This document shows, piece after piece, positions 36,640 to 46,093 of a DNA stretch of 64,000 nucleotides (position 1 is the first letter of the stretch; every line of letters starts with the position of its first letter). The notes beneath the pieces are model-generated. The model ran no database searches and had not been told where the DNA came from. It worked only from the letters and a program-made list of their open reading frames with translations. Both the position numbers and the translations under genes were made by a program. The stretch lies in NCBI RefSeq assembly GCF_026625825.1, contig NZ_CP113065.1:1364001-1428000 (forward strand), in the 5' to 3' direction. The DNA comes from Pseudoxanthomonas sp. SL93 (lineage in GTDB: Bacteria; Pseudomonadota; Gammaproteobacteria; Xanthomonadales; Xanthomonadaceae).

Positions 36640-38055
36640 ATGGTCACACCGTTCCGCCCCGCACGTTTCCCCGTCCTGGTCGCGGCTGCCGCCGTCACCG
36701 TCTTCGTCGCCGCGCCGCTCAAGGCGGAAGAGGGCGACTACAGCTTCTGGCAGACGCTGGTGAACCTGGTCTCGCCGCCCAAGGCGGACAACAAGGTCAC
36801 GGCCGCGCAGCGCACGGGTGCGTATCCGCTGCTTTCCAATCCTTCCGGCTACAACGATGGCTTCCAGCCTGGTCGTTACAGCGAATGGCAGACCATCCAG
36901 CTGGCGCCGGAAACCGGCGCGGTCTGCGGCGACGGTTCGCCGTTCAAGTTCTTCGTCAACCGGGTGGCCGACACGCGCAACACCATCCTCTACATGGAAG
37001 GCGGCGGCGCGTGCTGGGACTACGCCAGTTGCAGCGGGCAGAGCGGCGTACGCGGCGCGCGCAACCCCAACGGCATCCCGGACGACTACATGAGCCTGCT
37101 GAATCCCGGCGCGAGCCTGGTCAGTCCTTTCGTCACCCGCGTGAGCCCGTTCGATGCGGTGAAGACGCAGCAGTGGAACATGGTCTACATCCCCTATTGC
37201 ACGGGCGACATCTACAGCGGCGACCGCGTCGCCGTGTACAACGATCCCACCGGCCAGCAGTCGCCCCTGGTATGGCACCACAACGGCGTGCGCAACGTGC
37301 GGGCCGTGGTCAGCTGGCTGAAGGACAACCTGCCGCGGCCCACGCAGATGCTCTCGACCGGCTGCAGCGCCGGCGGTGCCGGCAGCCTGACCAGCTACCA
37401 TCCGTTGCGGCGCGACCTGGCGCCCACGCGCGGTTTCCTGATCGACGACTCGGGCCCCATCTTCCCCACGCCGGTGAACGGCGACCCGGTGCAATACCCG
37501 TCGCAGCCGCTTATGGCGCTGATCCGCCAGGCCTGGGGCCTGGACCAGCCCAACGGCCCCTTGCCGTACCTGGCCAGCGGCATGCCCCAGTTCAACCTGG
37601 GTGAGCTGGGCAGCCTGTACCCCGCGCTGTCGGCCCGGTATCCGAACGACCGGCTGGGACACACGCACTTCTGGAAGGACCTGAACTACTCGTCGTATTC
37701 GTACGAGCGTTTCTACCCCGACATCGCCAACGCACCGGACCAGGCCACCAAGGAAGCCCGCATCCATGCCCGCTGGGATACGGATACCGCACGGCTGCGC
37801 GACCGGTTGAACACGCTGGACAACGTCGGCGGTTATTTCCCGCAGTACCGGGCGCTAAACGAGAGCCACTGCACCACCATCGTCGACTTCAAGAACGGCG
37901 ACGTGCAGGCGCAGAACCTGCAGCTGAAGCAGTTCATCGACAGCGTGCTCGACGGCCAGGGCAAGGTGCTCGACGCCAGCGAGCAGGACGACAAGGCCGA
38001 CAAGGCGAAGCCGTTCAACCCGCTGTACTGGCTGGTCGACCAGCTGCTGGGATGA
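36640..38055 (+). CDS. Secreted pectinacetylesterase-like hydrolase (VtpJ-therm type)
   Basis: A 471-residue exported hydrolase. Signal peptide about 1-29 (ending PLKAEE). NTILYMEGGGACWDYASC resembles the pectinacetylesterase/Notum family oxyanion region, the nucleophile is in STGCSAGGAGSL, and a late NESHC supplies the likely His. Many cysteines suggest periplasmic or extracellular disulfides. Family members remove acyl groups from polysaccharides or proteins; the substrate here is unknown. The upstream 249-bp gap is gene-free. A strong hairpin lies 8 bp after the stop. Confidence 0.85.
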   Translation: MVTPFRPARFPVLVAAAAVTVFVAAPLKAEEGDYSFWQTLVNLVSPPKADNKVTAAQRTGAYPLLSNPSGYNDGFQPGRYSEWQTIQLAPETGAVCGDGSPFKFFVNRVADTRNTILYMEGGGACWDYASCSGQSGVRGARNPNGIPDDYMSLLNPGASLVSPFVTRVSPFDAVKTQQWNMVYIPYCTGDIYSGDRVAVYNDPTGQQSPLVWHHNGVRNVRAVVSWLKDNLPRPTQMLSTGCSAGGAGSLTSYHPLRRDLAPTRGFLIDDSGPIFPTPVNGDPVQYPSQPLMALIRQAWGLDQPNGPLPYLASGMPQFNLGELGSLYPALSARYPNDRLGHTHFWKDLNYSSYSYERFYPDIANAPDQATKEARIHARWDTDTARLRDRLNTLDNVGGYFPQYRALNESHCTTIVDFKNGDVQAQNLQLKQFIDSVLDGQGKVLDASEQDDKADKAKPFNPLYWLVDQLLG

Positions 38056-38062
38056 GGTCCAC

Positions 38063-38093
38063 GCCGGGACCGCCCTGTCGCGGCGGTCCCGGC
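38063..38093 (+). terminator. GC-rich hairpin after pectinacetylesterase-like gene
   Basis: Perfect 12-bp stem GCCGGGACCGCC / GGCGGTCCCGGC with a 7-base loop, placed between this gene and the downstream hypothetical. No T-run. It probably limits read-through or stabilises the 3' end. Confidence 0.5.
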
Positions 38094-38108
38094 ATACAGG
38101 AACCGCGC

Positions 38109-38720
38109 ATGAAGAAGGTGCTGATGCTGCTGATGCCATGCCTGGTCTTCGCCGCTGCCATGTTCTGGTGGAAGCGCGAGGACGCAGGCGTGGCGTCGCA
38201 CGCGACGCGTCAATCCTCGACTGCCCTCGACAACCCCTCGCCAGCGCTGGCGTCACTGCAAGCGACGCCGCAAGCCAGGATGCACCGGGAGCGGCAACAC
38301 TTCGAAGCCGACGCGAAGGATTTTTTCGCGCGCGCCGCCTCGATGCGTGCCGTGGAGCGCAGCGAACGTGCCGATGCGCTGTCGCGCCGGATCGACCACT
38401 ACGAGGCCAACGGCGGCCTCTCCGCCGGCGAGGCCGTGCTGCTGCGGACCGCGCTGGTGCAGGCGACGGTGGAGGATCCTGCGCGACAGGCGGAAGCCGT
38501 CGCCGCCATCGCCGACCGCTACCGCGCGCATGCCGACCAGCGCATGGCCGCGTTCGCCGCGCAGCAACGCAACGACCCGCGCTTCCAGTCCTACAAGGCG
38601 CGCGAAGCCCAGGTGGTGTCCGAAGTGATGGCGATGACCTCGGTGCCGGCCGGGCTCACCCGCGACCAGTACCTGCGCCAACGGCTGCAGGAAGAGCGTG
38701 AGCGGGCCTACGCGCCGTGA
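38109..38720 (+). CDS. Periplasmic helical protein of unknown function
   Basis: A 203-residue protein I do not recognise with confidence. An N-terminal hydrophobic segment (MKKVLMLLMPCLVFAAAMFWW) should export or anchor it. The remainder is Ala/Arg/Glu-rich and predicted helical (DAKDFFARAASMRAVERSERADALSRR, QYLRQRLQEERERAYAP). The general look recalls lipase-chaperone (LifO) helical domains, and it follows a secreted hydrolase gene by 53 bp, so a foldase-like helper of that enzyme is conceivable but speculative. An inverted REP pair follows. Confidence 0.75.
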   Translation: MKKVLMLLMPCLVFAAAMFWWKREDAGVASHATRQSSTALDNPSPALASLQATPQARMHRERQHFEADAKDFFARAASMRAVERSERADALSRRIDHYEANGGLSAGEAVLLRTALVQATVEDPARQAEAVAAIADRYRAHADQRMAAFAAQQRNDPRFQSYKAREAQVVSEVMAMTSVPAGLTRDQYLRQRLQEERERAYAP

Positions 38721-38727
38721 AGCTGTT

Positions 38728-38760
38728 CCTGTAGGAGCGACGTGAGTCGCGACCGCACGG
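38728..38760 (+). repeat. REP-like element, left arm of inverted pair B
   Basis: Reads CCTGTAGGAGCGACGTGAG then TCGCGACCG, the same family as pair A (10410-10556) with GTGA instead of GTCA in the loop. It directly follows the hypothetical gene. Confidence 0.82.
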
Positions 38761-38844
38761 CTGGCAGTGCCCCGATGGCGCGATGGGCGCTGTGATGCCC
38801 AAACAGTGTTGATCCTTCGTCAAGGATCAGTGCCCATCATGGTT

Positions 38845-38873
38845 CCGGTCGCGACTCACGTCGCTCCTACAGA
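38845..38873 (-). repeat. REP-like element, right arm of inverted pair B
   Basis: The inverted partner of 38728-38760. The 84 bases between the arms differ from those in pair A, so the arms and not the spacer are conserved. The pair lies between convergent genes, as in pair A. Confidence 0.82.
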
Positions 38874-38885
38874 AGGTAGGACGCG

Positions 38886-39593
38886 CTACCGCACCTGCCA
38901 CGGCCGCTCGCGGATGCGGAACAGCACCAGGTAGACGCCGGCGACCCAGGCCGTGCCGGCCGCCCAGCCGCCGAGGATGTCCGAGGGGTAATGCACGCCC
39001 AGGTAGATCCGGGATGCGCCGACGGCCAGGACGAACAGTCCCGCAAGCGCCACCACGCCCCAGCGGAAGCGCGTATGCCAGCACAGCAGGATCACCGCCA
39101 TGGCGAGTGTCGCCGACCCCATCGCATGGCCGCTGGGGAAGCTGAAGGTGTGTTCCGGCGCGATCGACTCCCACAGCGAGGGACGGCCACGCTGGAAGAA
39201 CTGCTTGGTGGCCAGGTTGAGCAGCGCGGAGCCGGCGAACGACACGCCGGCGAACATGGCCTCGCGCCAGCGGCGCGCGACCAGCAGGCCCAGCGTCAGG
39301 GCGATGTCCACCGGCACGACGCCCCACTGGTAGCCGATGGCCGACATGAAGACGAAGAAACGATCCAGTGCCGGCCCGGCGAGATCGTGCGCGCGCCACA
39401 GCAGCGGATCGTCGAAGTAGAAGGCTTCCAGTTCGTGGACTTCGTCGGCCAGTTCGACGAACGCCCACAACGGCAGCAGCAGGCCGACGAACAGCAAGAC
39501 GATGCGCCAGCCATGCTGGCGGAACAGGCCTGCGATGAAGCGCAGGCCGCTGGCCAGCAGCTCAGCCGGCGCCACGCGCGTACTTGGTCGCAA
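38886..39593 (-). CDS. PAP2-family phosphatase
   Basis: A 235-residue inner-membrane lipid phosphatase. The three PAP2 signatures are visible: [25 protein letters not shown] and [17 protein letters not shown]. About six membrane helices surround them. Substrates in this family include undecaprenyl pyrophosphate and phosphatidate. The start is uncertain: TTG at 39593 or GTG at 39575, both inside the end of ispG, so it is probably translated with ispG. Confidence 0.92.
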   Translation of the reverse strand: MRPSTRVAPAELLASGLRFIAGLFRQHGWRIVLLFVGLLLPLWAFVELADEVHELEAFYFDDPLLWRAHDLAGPALDRFFVFMSAIGYQWGVVPVDIALTLGLLVARRWREAMFAGVSFAGSALLNLATKQFFQRGRPSLWESIAPEHTFSFPSGHAMGSATLAMAVILLCWHTRFRWGVVALAGLFVLAVGASRIYLGVHYPSDILGGWAAGTAWVAGVYLVLFRIRERPWQVR

Positions 39594-40827
39594 CGTAGTC
39601 GTCGATCAGGGTGACGAACTCCTGGGCGATGTTCTCGCCGCGCAGGGTGATCTTCTTCTCGCCATCGACGAACACCGGCGCCGCCGGTGCCTCGCCCGTG
39701 CCCGGCAGCGAGATGCCGATGTTGGCGTGGCGCGACTCGCCCGGCCCGTTCACCACGCAGCCCATCACCGCCAGCGTCATGTTCTCGGCCCCGGGATGGG
39801 TGACCTTCCACTCCGGCATCTTGCCGCGCACGTGCTCCTGCACGACCTTGGCCAGTTCCTGGAAGAATTCGGAGGTGGTGCGGCCGCAACCGGGGCACGC
39901 GGTGACCATCGGCGTGAACGCGCGCAGGCCGGTGGTCTGCAGCAGTTCCTGCGCGACGATGACTTCCTGCGTGCGCGACTGGCCGGGTTCGGGCGTCAGC
40001 GAGATGCGGATGGTGTCGCCGATGCCTTCCTGCAGCAGTACCGCCAGCGCGGCCGACGACGCCACGATGCCCTTGCTGCCGATGCCGGCCTCGGTCAGGC
40101 CCAGGTGCAGCGCAAAATCGGAGCGGCTGGCCATGTCGCGATACACGGCGATCAGTTCCTGCACGCCGCTGACCTTGGCCGACAGCACGATGCGGTCGCG
40201 CGGCAGGCCGATCTCGACGGCGCGTTCGGCCGAATCCACCGCCGAACGGATCAGCGCCTCGCGCAGCACGCGGCCGGCATCCCACGGGATCTCGCGCGCG
40301 TGGTTCTCGTCCATCAGCTGCGCGGCCAGCGCCTGGTCCAGCGAACCCCAGTTGGCGCCGATGCGCACCGGCTTGCCGTAGCGGATGGCGAATTCGATCA
40401 GCTGAGCGAACTGGGTGTCGCGCTTCTTGCCGAAGCCGACGTTGCCCGGGTTGATGCGGTACTTGGCCAGCGCCTCGGCGCAGGCCGGTTCGCCCGCCAG
40501 CAACTGGTGGCCGTTGTAGTGGAAGTCGCCGATCAGCGGCACCGACACGCCCATCATCGCCAGCTTGTCGCGGATGCGCGGAATGGCGGCGGCGGACTCC
40601 GGATTGTTGACGGTCAGGCGGACCATTTCCGAACCGGCGCGCCAGAGTTCGGCCACCTGCTTCACGCTGCCGGCGATGTCGGCGGTGTCGGTATTGGTCA
40701 TGGACTGCACCACCACCGGCTGCCCGCCGCCCAGCGTCACCCCGCCGACCTGCACGGTGCGGGTGATGCGGCGGGGCCAGGGAGCAGCGTCGGTAGGGGG
40801 CGTGGGGCGGGTGACGGCGTCGTACAT
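39562..40827 (-). CDS. ispG: 4-Hydroxy-3-methylbut-2-enyl diphosphate synthase (IspG/GcpE)
   Basis: A 421-residue 4Fe-4S enzyme of the MEP isoprenoid pathway, converting MEcPP to HMBPP. Conserved [30 protein letters not shown] and GANWGSL come early. Cluster cysteines lie in [13 protein letters not shown] and [14 protein letters not shown]. Length is normal for the bacterial two-domain form. The start at 40827 (MYDAVTRP) precedes the conserved core by about 20 residues. The same frame stays open far upstream, but that part is antisense to the RegBA genes and not coding. Confidence 0.97.
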   Translation of the reverse strand: MYDAVTRPTPPTDAAPWPRRITRTVQVGGVTLGGGQPVVVQSMTNTDTADIAGSVKQVAELWRAGSEMVRLTVNNPESAAAIPRIRDKLAMMGVSVPLIGDFHYNGHQLLAGEPACAEALAKYRINPGNVGFGKKRDTQFAQLIEFAIRYGKPVRIGANWGSLDQALAAQLMDENHAREIPWDAGRVLREALIRSAVDSAERAVEIGLPRDRIVLSAKVSGVQELIAVYRDMASRSDFALHLGLTEAGIGSKGIVASSAALAVLLQEGIGDTIRISLTPEPGQSRTQEVIVAQELLQTTGLRAFTPMVTACPGCGRTTSEFFQELAKVVQEHVRGKMPEWKVTHPGAENMTLAVMGCVVNGPGESRHANIGISLPGTGEAPAAPVFVDGEKKITLRGENIAQEFVTLIDDYVATKYARGAG

Positions 40828-40941
40828 GGGCCAATTGTAGCGTGCGCGGTGCGGCCATCCACGAAGCCCCCTGCTCGGGGACGGGACGGGTGCGACCGGC
40901 CGTCGCAGGCCCGCCGCGCCTGCTTGCACTAGCATGTAGGC

Positions 40942-42180
40942 ATGTCCACGGCCGTCCTGACGCCTTCTCCGTCGTTCCTGCGAACGTTGTGCAACCTGCG
41001 TTGGGTGGCCATCGTCGGCCAGGCCGTCACGGTGCTGGTCGCACTGGGGCCCTTGGGCATGCGGCTGCCGCAATGGCCGTTGTGGAGCGGCATCGCGGCG
41101 CTGGCGGTGTTCAACCTCTACGCCAGCTGGCGCAGCCGGCGGCCCCGGCAGGAAACGCCGGCGGAAGCCTTCACGCACATGCTGGTGGACGTGGCCGTGC
41201 TGGCCTGGCTGGTCGCCTGGAGTGGCGGCATCGGCAACCCGTTCAGTTCGATGTTCCTGCTGCTGATCGCGGTGTCCGCGCTGGTGCTGCCGTTGCGCTG
41301 GGTGCTGGCCACCGGCGTGGCCTGCCTGGTGGGCTATGTGCTGACGGCCTTGTTCGGCCGGCCGCTGCCGCACATGCATGGCAACAGCTTCAACGTGCAC
41401 CTGTGGGGCATGGCGGTGAACTTCGTGCTGTCGGCCGGCGTGGTGCTGTATTTCTCGACGCGCCTGGTGGCGGCGCTGCGCCAGCGCGAGCAGGAACTCG
41501 CCAGGCTGCGCGAGCGGTTCGCGCGCAACGAAGGCATCGTGGCGCTGGCCACCCACGCCGCGGCAGTGGCGCACGAACTGAATACGCCGCTGGCCACCAT
41601 GACGCTGCTGGCCGAAGACATCCGCGAACATGCGGCCGACGTCGAGACGCGCGAGGATGCCGCGACGATGCGCGAACTGATCGACCTGTGCCGCGATCGC
41701 GTGCGCGCCCTGGCGGCATCGGCCGACCTGGGCACGCCCGCCGCGGTCGACCTGGATGGCGTGGTGCAGCGTTGGCTGCTGGTACGGCCCACCATCGAAC
41801 TGCGGCGCACCGGCGCCCTGCCCCCGTGGCTGGCGGTCGATGCCTCCACCGGCCACCTGTTGCAGGCCCTGCTGAACAATGCCGCCGACGCCAGCCGCCA
41901 GGCCGGCTCGCAGCGCGTGGACCTGGACCTGCGTTGTGAAGGCGACGAACTGGTCGGCACCGTGCGCGACTACGGCAACGGCTTCCACGAGTCGCTGCCG
42001 TTCCAGTCGGACCAGCTGTTCCGCACCAGCAAGCCCGACGGCATGGGCGTGGGGCTGGCGTTGTCGCACGCCACCCTTGAACGACTGGGAGGCCGCATGA
42101 GCATGCAGGCGGTGCAGCCCAAGGGCGTGCAGGTACAGTTCCGGCTGCCGGTCGCGCCCGCAAACGAGGAAACACCATGA
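40942..42180 (+). CDS. Redox sensor histidine kinase, RegB/PrrB/ActS family
   Basis: A 412-residue membrane kinase with about six helices in residues 15-175. The ubiquinone-site signature [11 protein letters not shown] (95-105) is that of RegB. The H-box is [14 protein letters not shown] (H211), and C250 in ELIDLC matches the position of the redox-active cysteine near the dimerisation helix. ATP-binding motifs are [17 protein letters not shown] and [18 protein letters not shown]. It overlaps the response regulator by 4 bp. It probably reports quinone redox state or oxygen. Confidence 0.93.
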   Translation: MSTAVLTPSPSFLRTLCNLRWVAIVGQAVTVLVALGPLGMRLPQWPLWSGIAALAVFNLYASWRSRRPRQETPAEAFTHMLVDVAVLAWLVAWSGGIGNPFSSMFLLLIAVSALVLPLRWVLATGVACLVGYVLTALFGRPLPHMHGNSFNVHLWGMAVNFVLSAGVVLYFSTRLVAALRQREQELARLRERFARNEGIVALATHAAAVAHELNTPLATMTLLAEDIREHAADVETREDAATMRELIDLCRDRVRALAASADLGTPAAVDLDGVVQRWLLVRPTIELRRTGALPPWLAVDASTGHLLQALLNNAADASRQAGSQRVDLDLRCEGDELVGTVRDYGNGFHESLPFQSDQLFRTSKPDGMGVGLALSHATLERLGGRMSMQAVQPKGVQVQFRLPVAPANEETP

Positions 42181-42728
42181 AAGGCCTGCTGGTCGACGAC
42201 GACGAGCTGTACGCACGCACCCTGCAGCGCAGCCTGGCGCGCAAGGGCATCGAGACCGAGATCGCCTTCGACGCCGCCACCGCGCTGGCGCTCGCGCGCG
42301 AACACGCGCCGGATTTCGCGCTGGTGGACCTGAAACTGGGCGCCGATTCCGGCCTGGCGCTGATCGAACCCCTGCGCAGCGTGCGCGCGGACATGCGCAT
42401 CCTGCTGGTGACCGGTTATGCCAGCGTTGCCACCGCGGTGGAATCCATCAAGCGCGGCGCCGACGACTACCTGCCCAAGCCGGCGACGGTGCCGACCATC
42501 CTGCGCGCCCTGGGCCTGGAAGCACCCGCGGAGTCGTCCGGCACGCCTTCCGCCGACGACACCATGACGCCGCTCAGCCGGCTGGAGTGGGAGCACATCC
42601 AGCAGGCGCTGGCCGAAACCGACGGCAACATCTCCGCCGCCGCACGCCTGCTGGGCATGCACCGGCGTTCACTGCAGCGCAAGCTGGCCAAGCGACCGGG
42701 ACCCGAGCGGCGTTGGGTGGACGAGTAG
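42177..42728 (+). CDS. Response regulator, RegA/PrrA/ActR family
   Basis: A 183-residue DNA-binding regulator. The receiver has VDDDE (acidic pocket), D51 in [14 protein letters not shown] and KPA. The C-terminal Fis-type helix-turn-helix ([20 protein letters not shown]) is nearly the RegA form, with the preceding [11 protein letters not shown]. RegA proteins control respiratory and redox genes. The ATGA overlap with the kinase gene shows one operon. Confidence 0.94.
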   Translation: MKGLLVDDDELYARTLQRSLARKGIETEIAFDAATALALAREHAPDFALVDLKLGADSGLALIEPLRSVRADMRILLVTGYASVATAVESIKRGADDYLPKPATVPTILRALGLEAPAESSGTPSADDTMTPLSRLEWEHIQQALAETDGNISAAARLLGMHRRSLQRKLAKRPGPERRWVDE

Positions 42729-42791
42729 CCGCATCGGTCAGCGCATCCGCTTTCGACGTGCAGGGCATGCGCACCCTCGGGGAACGGATCG

Positions 42792-44111
42792 CTATTGCAG
42801 CCTCACCCGCGCACCGTGCAACTGCGGCGCGCCATCGGCCACATCGGTCCAGACCAGCCAAGCGGTGTCCGCGGTTGCCTGCAACCTGGGGATGCCGCTC
42901 GCACGGCCACGCGCGGCCAGCGTCGCCACCTCGGTACGTGCCGCATCGCCCCACGCCAGGTCGTAGCGGCCCAACACGAGACGCTGGCTGTCGTCGGCCG
43001 CCTGTTCCAGCCAGCTCACCAGCAATCCATCCCCGCTGCGCACCAGGCCCAGCCGCCCCAGCACCTGGGTTCCACTGGCCAGCGTGACCGGCGCGCCGAA
43101 GGCATCCCCGGCATTCTCCGACATCGCCGCCTTCACCTCCGGCACACCGCCGGCCTCGGTGTACCAGGCCACCCACACCCTGTTGCCATCGGCCACGACG
43201 ACGGGACCATTGACCGGGCAGCCGGCGATCTTCCAGTCATCGGCGTGCACGTCACGCGGTGCAGTCCACGCAACACCATCGAAACGCACGATGCGGGTGT
43301 CGCGGATTTCATCTTGGGTGCGCCCGCGATACACCACTACCACGCCCCGGTCGGTCATCGCGGAGGACGTGGTGCAGCAGTCGCAGGTGGAGGCATCCAG
43401 CGGCCATTCGCCCTCCTGCGCAACCTGCGGATCGTACAACGCAGCGCGCAGCATCATGGCGGCACCACCGGCATGATCGTGGCCATCGTCATGACCTTCA
43501 TGGCCACCGGCTGCCGCCTTCTGCCGGCTGTCCAGCCACGCGATGCCCAGCGTATCCGCGGACTGCGGCCAGAACGTCACGAAGCCATGGTCGCCCGGCG
43601 TCCCGGCGGGATGCACCAGCCGTGGCATGGTCCACGTGGCGCCTCCGTCGCCGGAACGGACCAGGTCCACGCCGTAATCCATCCGTCCGGGCCCGGTGCT
43701 GCGCAGCCAGTGCGCCCACAACGACCCGTCCTGCAACGCGTAGACATGCGGTGTATCGGCCCAGTTGCGGAAGAAGTCCTGGCGCTGTGCAATCGTAAGG
43801 GGCGCCGACCATGCGGCCGGCGGCGTACCGCCCGGATTGAATCGGCTGAATTGCAGGCGCAGGTCCTTCCCGCTGGAAGGCTCCAGCCAGCTCAGCAGCA
43901 GGTCCCCGTCGGCGGCCAGCGCCAGGTCAGGCTGTGCCGATCCCGCGGGCGCGGGCAGCGCCCACGCTTCCACGCGAGCCGCTTCCTTCGCGGTGGCGCC
44001 ACTGCCGGCGGCCGGCGACTCGGCCGTCGGTGCACGACAGGCCGCCAGGCCCGCGAGCACCGCGCCCAGCATGATCGCTCTGCCCCATGGCCGCGCACTG
44101 CCTGTCGTCAT
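42792..44111 (-). CDS. BNR/sialidase-like lipoprotein with His-rich and CDCC motifs
   Basis: A 439-residue lipoprotein (lipobox GLAAC, C25). An Asp-box, SGDGGATW, and repeated LxxSWLE/VAWYT strands indicate a six-bladed sialidase-type propeller, but I do not see the Arg triad of true sialidases. Unusual elements are HEGHDDGHDH (204-213), STCDCCTTSSAM (C243, C245, C246) and AGCPVNGP (297-303). Together they suggest a metal site or disulfide-linked active centre. It is convergent with the RegA-type gene and divergent from xseA. Function is unknown. Confidence 0.8.
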   Translation of the reverse strand: MTTGSARPWGRAIMLGAVLAGLAACRAPTAESPAAGSGATAKEAARVEAWALPAPAGSAQPDLALAADGDLLLSWLEPSSGKDLRLQFSRFNPGGTPPAAWSAPLTIAQRQDFFRNWADTPHVYALQDGSLWAHWLRSTGPGRMDYGVDLVRSGDGGATWTMPRLVHPAGTPGDHGFVTFWPQSADTLGIAWLDSRQKAAAGGHEGHDDGHDHAGGAAMMLRAALYDPQVAQEGEWPLDASTCDCCTTSSAMTDRGVVVVYRGRTQDEIRDTRIVRFDGVAWTAPRDVHADDWKIAGCPVNGPVVVADGNRVWVAWYTEAGGVPEVKAAMSENAGDAFGAPVTLASGTQVLGRLGLVRSGDGLLVSWLEQAADDSQRLVLGRYDLAWGDAARTEVATLAARGRASGIPRLQATADTAWLVWTDVADGAPQLHGARVRLQ

Positions 44112-44248
44112 CGCATCCGCCCTCGTAACCCAAGGCTATTCCAGCACACAAAGCGAAGCCATGGCCGCGACCGGGTGTCGCAGTCCTACACCGATTCCCG
44201 CGAAGGTGGGAGATTGGAAGCAGCGCCGGCCTGCGCTACGGTGCGCGC

Positions 44249-45577
44249 ATGAGCGATCCGGCCCGCGACATCCTGACCCCCAGCCAGCTGAACACGCTGG
44301 CGCGCGACCTGCTGGAGAGTGCGTTCCCGCTGATCTGGGTGGAAGGCGAGCTGGGCAACGTCACCCGCCCGGCGTCCGGCCATCTGTACTTCACCCTGAA
44401 GGACGCGCGTGCGCAGGTGAAGTGCGCGATGTTCAAGCCCAAGAGCCAGTGGTTGAAGTTCGCGCCACGCGAAGGCCTGCGCGTGCTCGCGCGTGGACGG
44501 CTGACCCTTTACGAGGCGCGCGGCGACTACCAGCTGGTCATCGACCATCTGGAAGAGGCTGGCGAAGGGGCGCTGCGGCGCGCCTTCGACGAGCTCAAGG
44601 CGAAGCTGGCCGCCGAGGGCCTGTTCGATGCCGACCGCAAGCGTCCGCTGCCGTCGCATCTGCAGCGGCTGGGCGTGATCACCTCGCCGACCGGCGCGGC
44701 CGTGCGCGACGTGGTGAGCGTGCTGGAACGCCGCTTCCCGCTGCTGCAGGTGGACATACTGCCTGTGCAGGTACAGGGCGAAGCGGCGCCGGCGCAGATC
44801 GTCGACATGCTGCAGCACGCGGGCCGCAGCGGGCGCTACGACGCCCTGCTCGTCACCCGGGGTGGCGGTTCGCTGGAAGACCTGTGGGCCTTCAATGACG
44901 AACGGTTGGCCCGTGCCATCGCCGCGTCGCCGGTGCCGGTGGTGTCCGCCGTGGGCCACGAAACCGACTTCACGCTGGCCGATTTCGCCGCCGACCTTCG
45001 CGCGCCCACGCCCTCCGTCGCGGCGGAACTGCTGGTGCCCGACCGCCGCGACCTGCTGTCGCGCCTGCGCGTGCTGCAGCAACGCATGGTCACCACGCAT
45101 GCGCATCGGCTGCGCCAGGCCATGCAGCGCGCTGATCGCGCCGCATTGCGGCTGCAGGCATTGCGTCCGCAGGCGCGGCTGGAGATGCTGCGCCGGCGCG
45201 AACAGGAGGCCGCGCGACGGTTGCATGCGCTCTGGCGCGACCAGCATGCCCGCCGGCTGGCGGCGCTGCGGCATGCCGCCGCCGTCCTGCGGGCGCACGC
45301 CCCGCAACGTCGGCTGGAACAACTGCGCGAGCGGCTGCTCGCGCTGGCCCCACGCCCGCAGGCGGCGGTCGTCCGTACCCTGCAGCGCGACGCCCTGCGC
45401 CTGCGCAGCCTGGCGCGTTCGCTGGAGGCTGTCAGTCCATTGGCGACCGTCGCGCGCGGCTACGCGCTGGTCACGCGCGAGGACGGCACGCTCATACGCT
45501 CGGTGGAACAGGTCCGCCCGGGCGATGCGGTCAGCGCGCGACTGAGCGACGGCACCCTGAAACTGCGGGTGGAGTGA
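44249..45577 (+). CDS. xseA: Exodeoxyribonuclease VII large subunit
   Basis: A 442-residue single-strand-DNA exonuclease subunit. The N-terminal OB fold contains [31 protein letters not shown] sequence (from [10 protein letters not shown]), the catalytic core has [33 protein letters not shown] and [18 protein letters not shown] long helical coiled segment follows (about 280-400) and the C-terminus has [14 protein letters not shown]. xseB is not adjacent. It starts 137 bp from the divergent lipoprotein gene. A perfect 22-bp palindrome follows. Confidence 0.97.
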   Translation: MSDPARDILTPSQLNTLARDLLESAFPLIWVEGELGNVTRPASGHLYFTLKDARAQVKCAMFKPKSQWLKFAPREGLRVLARGRLTLYEARGDYQLVIDHLEEAGEGALRRAFDELKAKLAAEGLFDADRKRPLPSHLQRLGVITSPTGAAVRDVVSVLERRFPLLQVDILPVQVQGEAAPAQIVDMLQHAGRSGRYDALLVTRGGGSLEDLWAFNDERLARAIAASPVPVVSAVGHETDFTLADFAADLRAPTPSVAAELLVPDRRDLLSRLRVLQQRMVTTHAHRLRQAMQRADRAALRLQALRPQARLEMLRRREQEAARRLHALWRDQHARRLAALRHAAAVLRAHAPQRRLEQLRERLLALAPRPQAAVVRTLQRDALRLRSLARSLEAVSPLATVARGYALVTREDGTLIRSVEQVRPGDAVSARLSDGTLKLRVE

Positions 45578-45582
45578 CCGCG

Positions 45583-45604
45583 CCGGCAGTGCATGCACTG
45601 CCGG
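45583..45604 (+). terminator. Perfect palindrome after xseA
   Basis: CCGGCAGTGCA and its exact reverse complement TGCACTGCCGG, 22 bp with no loop, 5 bp after the stop. Probably a 3'-end hairpin; no T-run follows. Confidence 0.5.
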
Positions 45605-45647
45605 TTCCCGCCTGCCTGCCCCATCCACACTTCGCAAGGACTACGAC

Positions 45648-45992
45648 ATGATCACCCGCGAACAGCTCGTCGACATGTTCGACAACATGGCCAGGGAAAC
45701 CTCATGGGATCTCACCAAACCCATGGTATGGGGGTATTTCTTCACGAACGATGCGCGTGCCGAACTGGAGGCCGCTGCCGCCTTGCTGCAGGCGCAGGGT
45801 TACCGCGTCGTCGCCCTGTACCTGGATGACAAGGAACGCCCCCGGGATCCGGATCTGTGGTGGCTGCATGTCGAGAAGACCGAGGTGCACACGCCGGACA
45901 GCCTGGACCAGCGCAACCAGGCGCTGTACCGCTTTGCCGACGAGAACGACCTGGATGCGTACGACGGCATGGACGTGGGCGTGATCGAGTAG
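45648..45992 (+). CDS. RraB-like ribonuclease E inhibitor
   Basis: A 114-residue acidic protein similar in pattern to RraB (regulator of ribonuclease activity B), which binds RNase E and modulates the degradosome. WGYFFTNDARAELEAAAALLQAQGYRVV and a C-terminal DENDLDAYDGMDVGVIE fit the family, whose C-terminus is acidic. RBS AAGGA lies about 8 bp upstream. The gene stands between xseA and the VWA lipoprotein. The family call is fairly secure; regulation of RNase E here is inferred. Confidence 0.85.
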   Translation: MITREQLVDMFDNMARETSWDLTKPMVWGYFFTNDARAELEAAAALLQAQGYRVVALYLDDKERPRDPDLWWLHVEKTEVHTPDSLDQRNQALYRFADENDLDAYDGMDVGVIE

Positions 45993-46067
45993 CAGCGCAG
46001 TCGAACGGTCCCTGAGAAGAGGGCCGCAGATCGTCCAACCCCACTGCCGCACATGGCGCGTTGAAAG

Positions 46068-46086
46068 CTCCGTCCCAACCACGGAG
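46068..46086 (+). promoter_or_regulatory. Hairpin overlapping the VWA gene ribosome site
   Basis: CTCCGT (46068-46073) pairs perfectly with ACGGAG (46081-46086) across a 7-base loop. ACGGAG is the only Shine-Dalgarno-like sequence before the ATG at 46094, so the stem could mask it. The short stem may be chance. Confidence 0.3.
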
Positions 46087-46093
46087 TTCCGCC

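Noticed and set aside
40828-42216. Upstream extension of the ispG frame
   Set aside because: Antisense to the RegB-type kinase; Gln/His/Arg-rich and without motifs.
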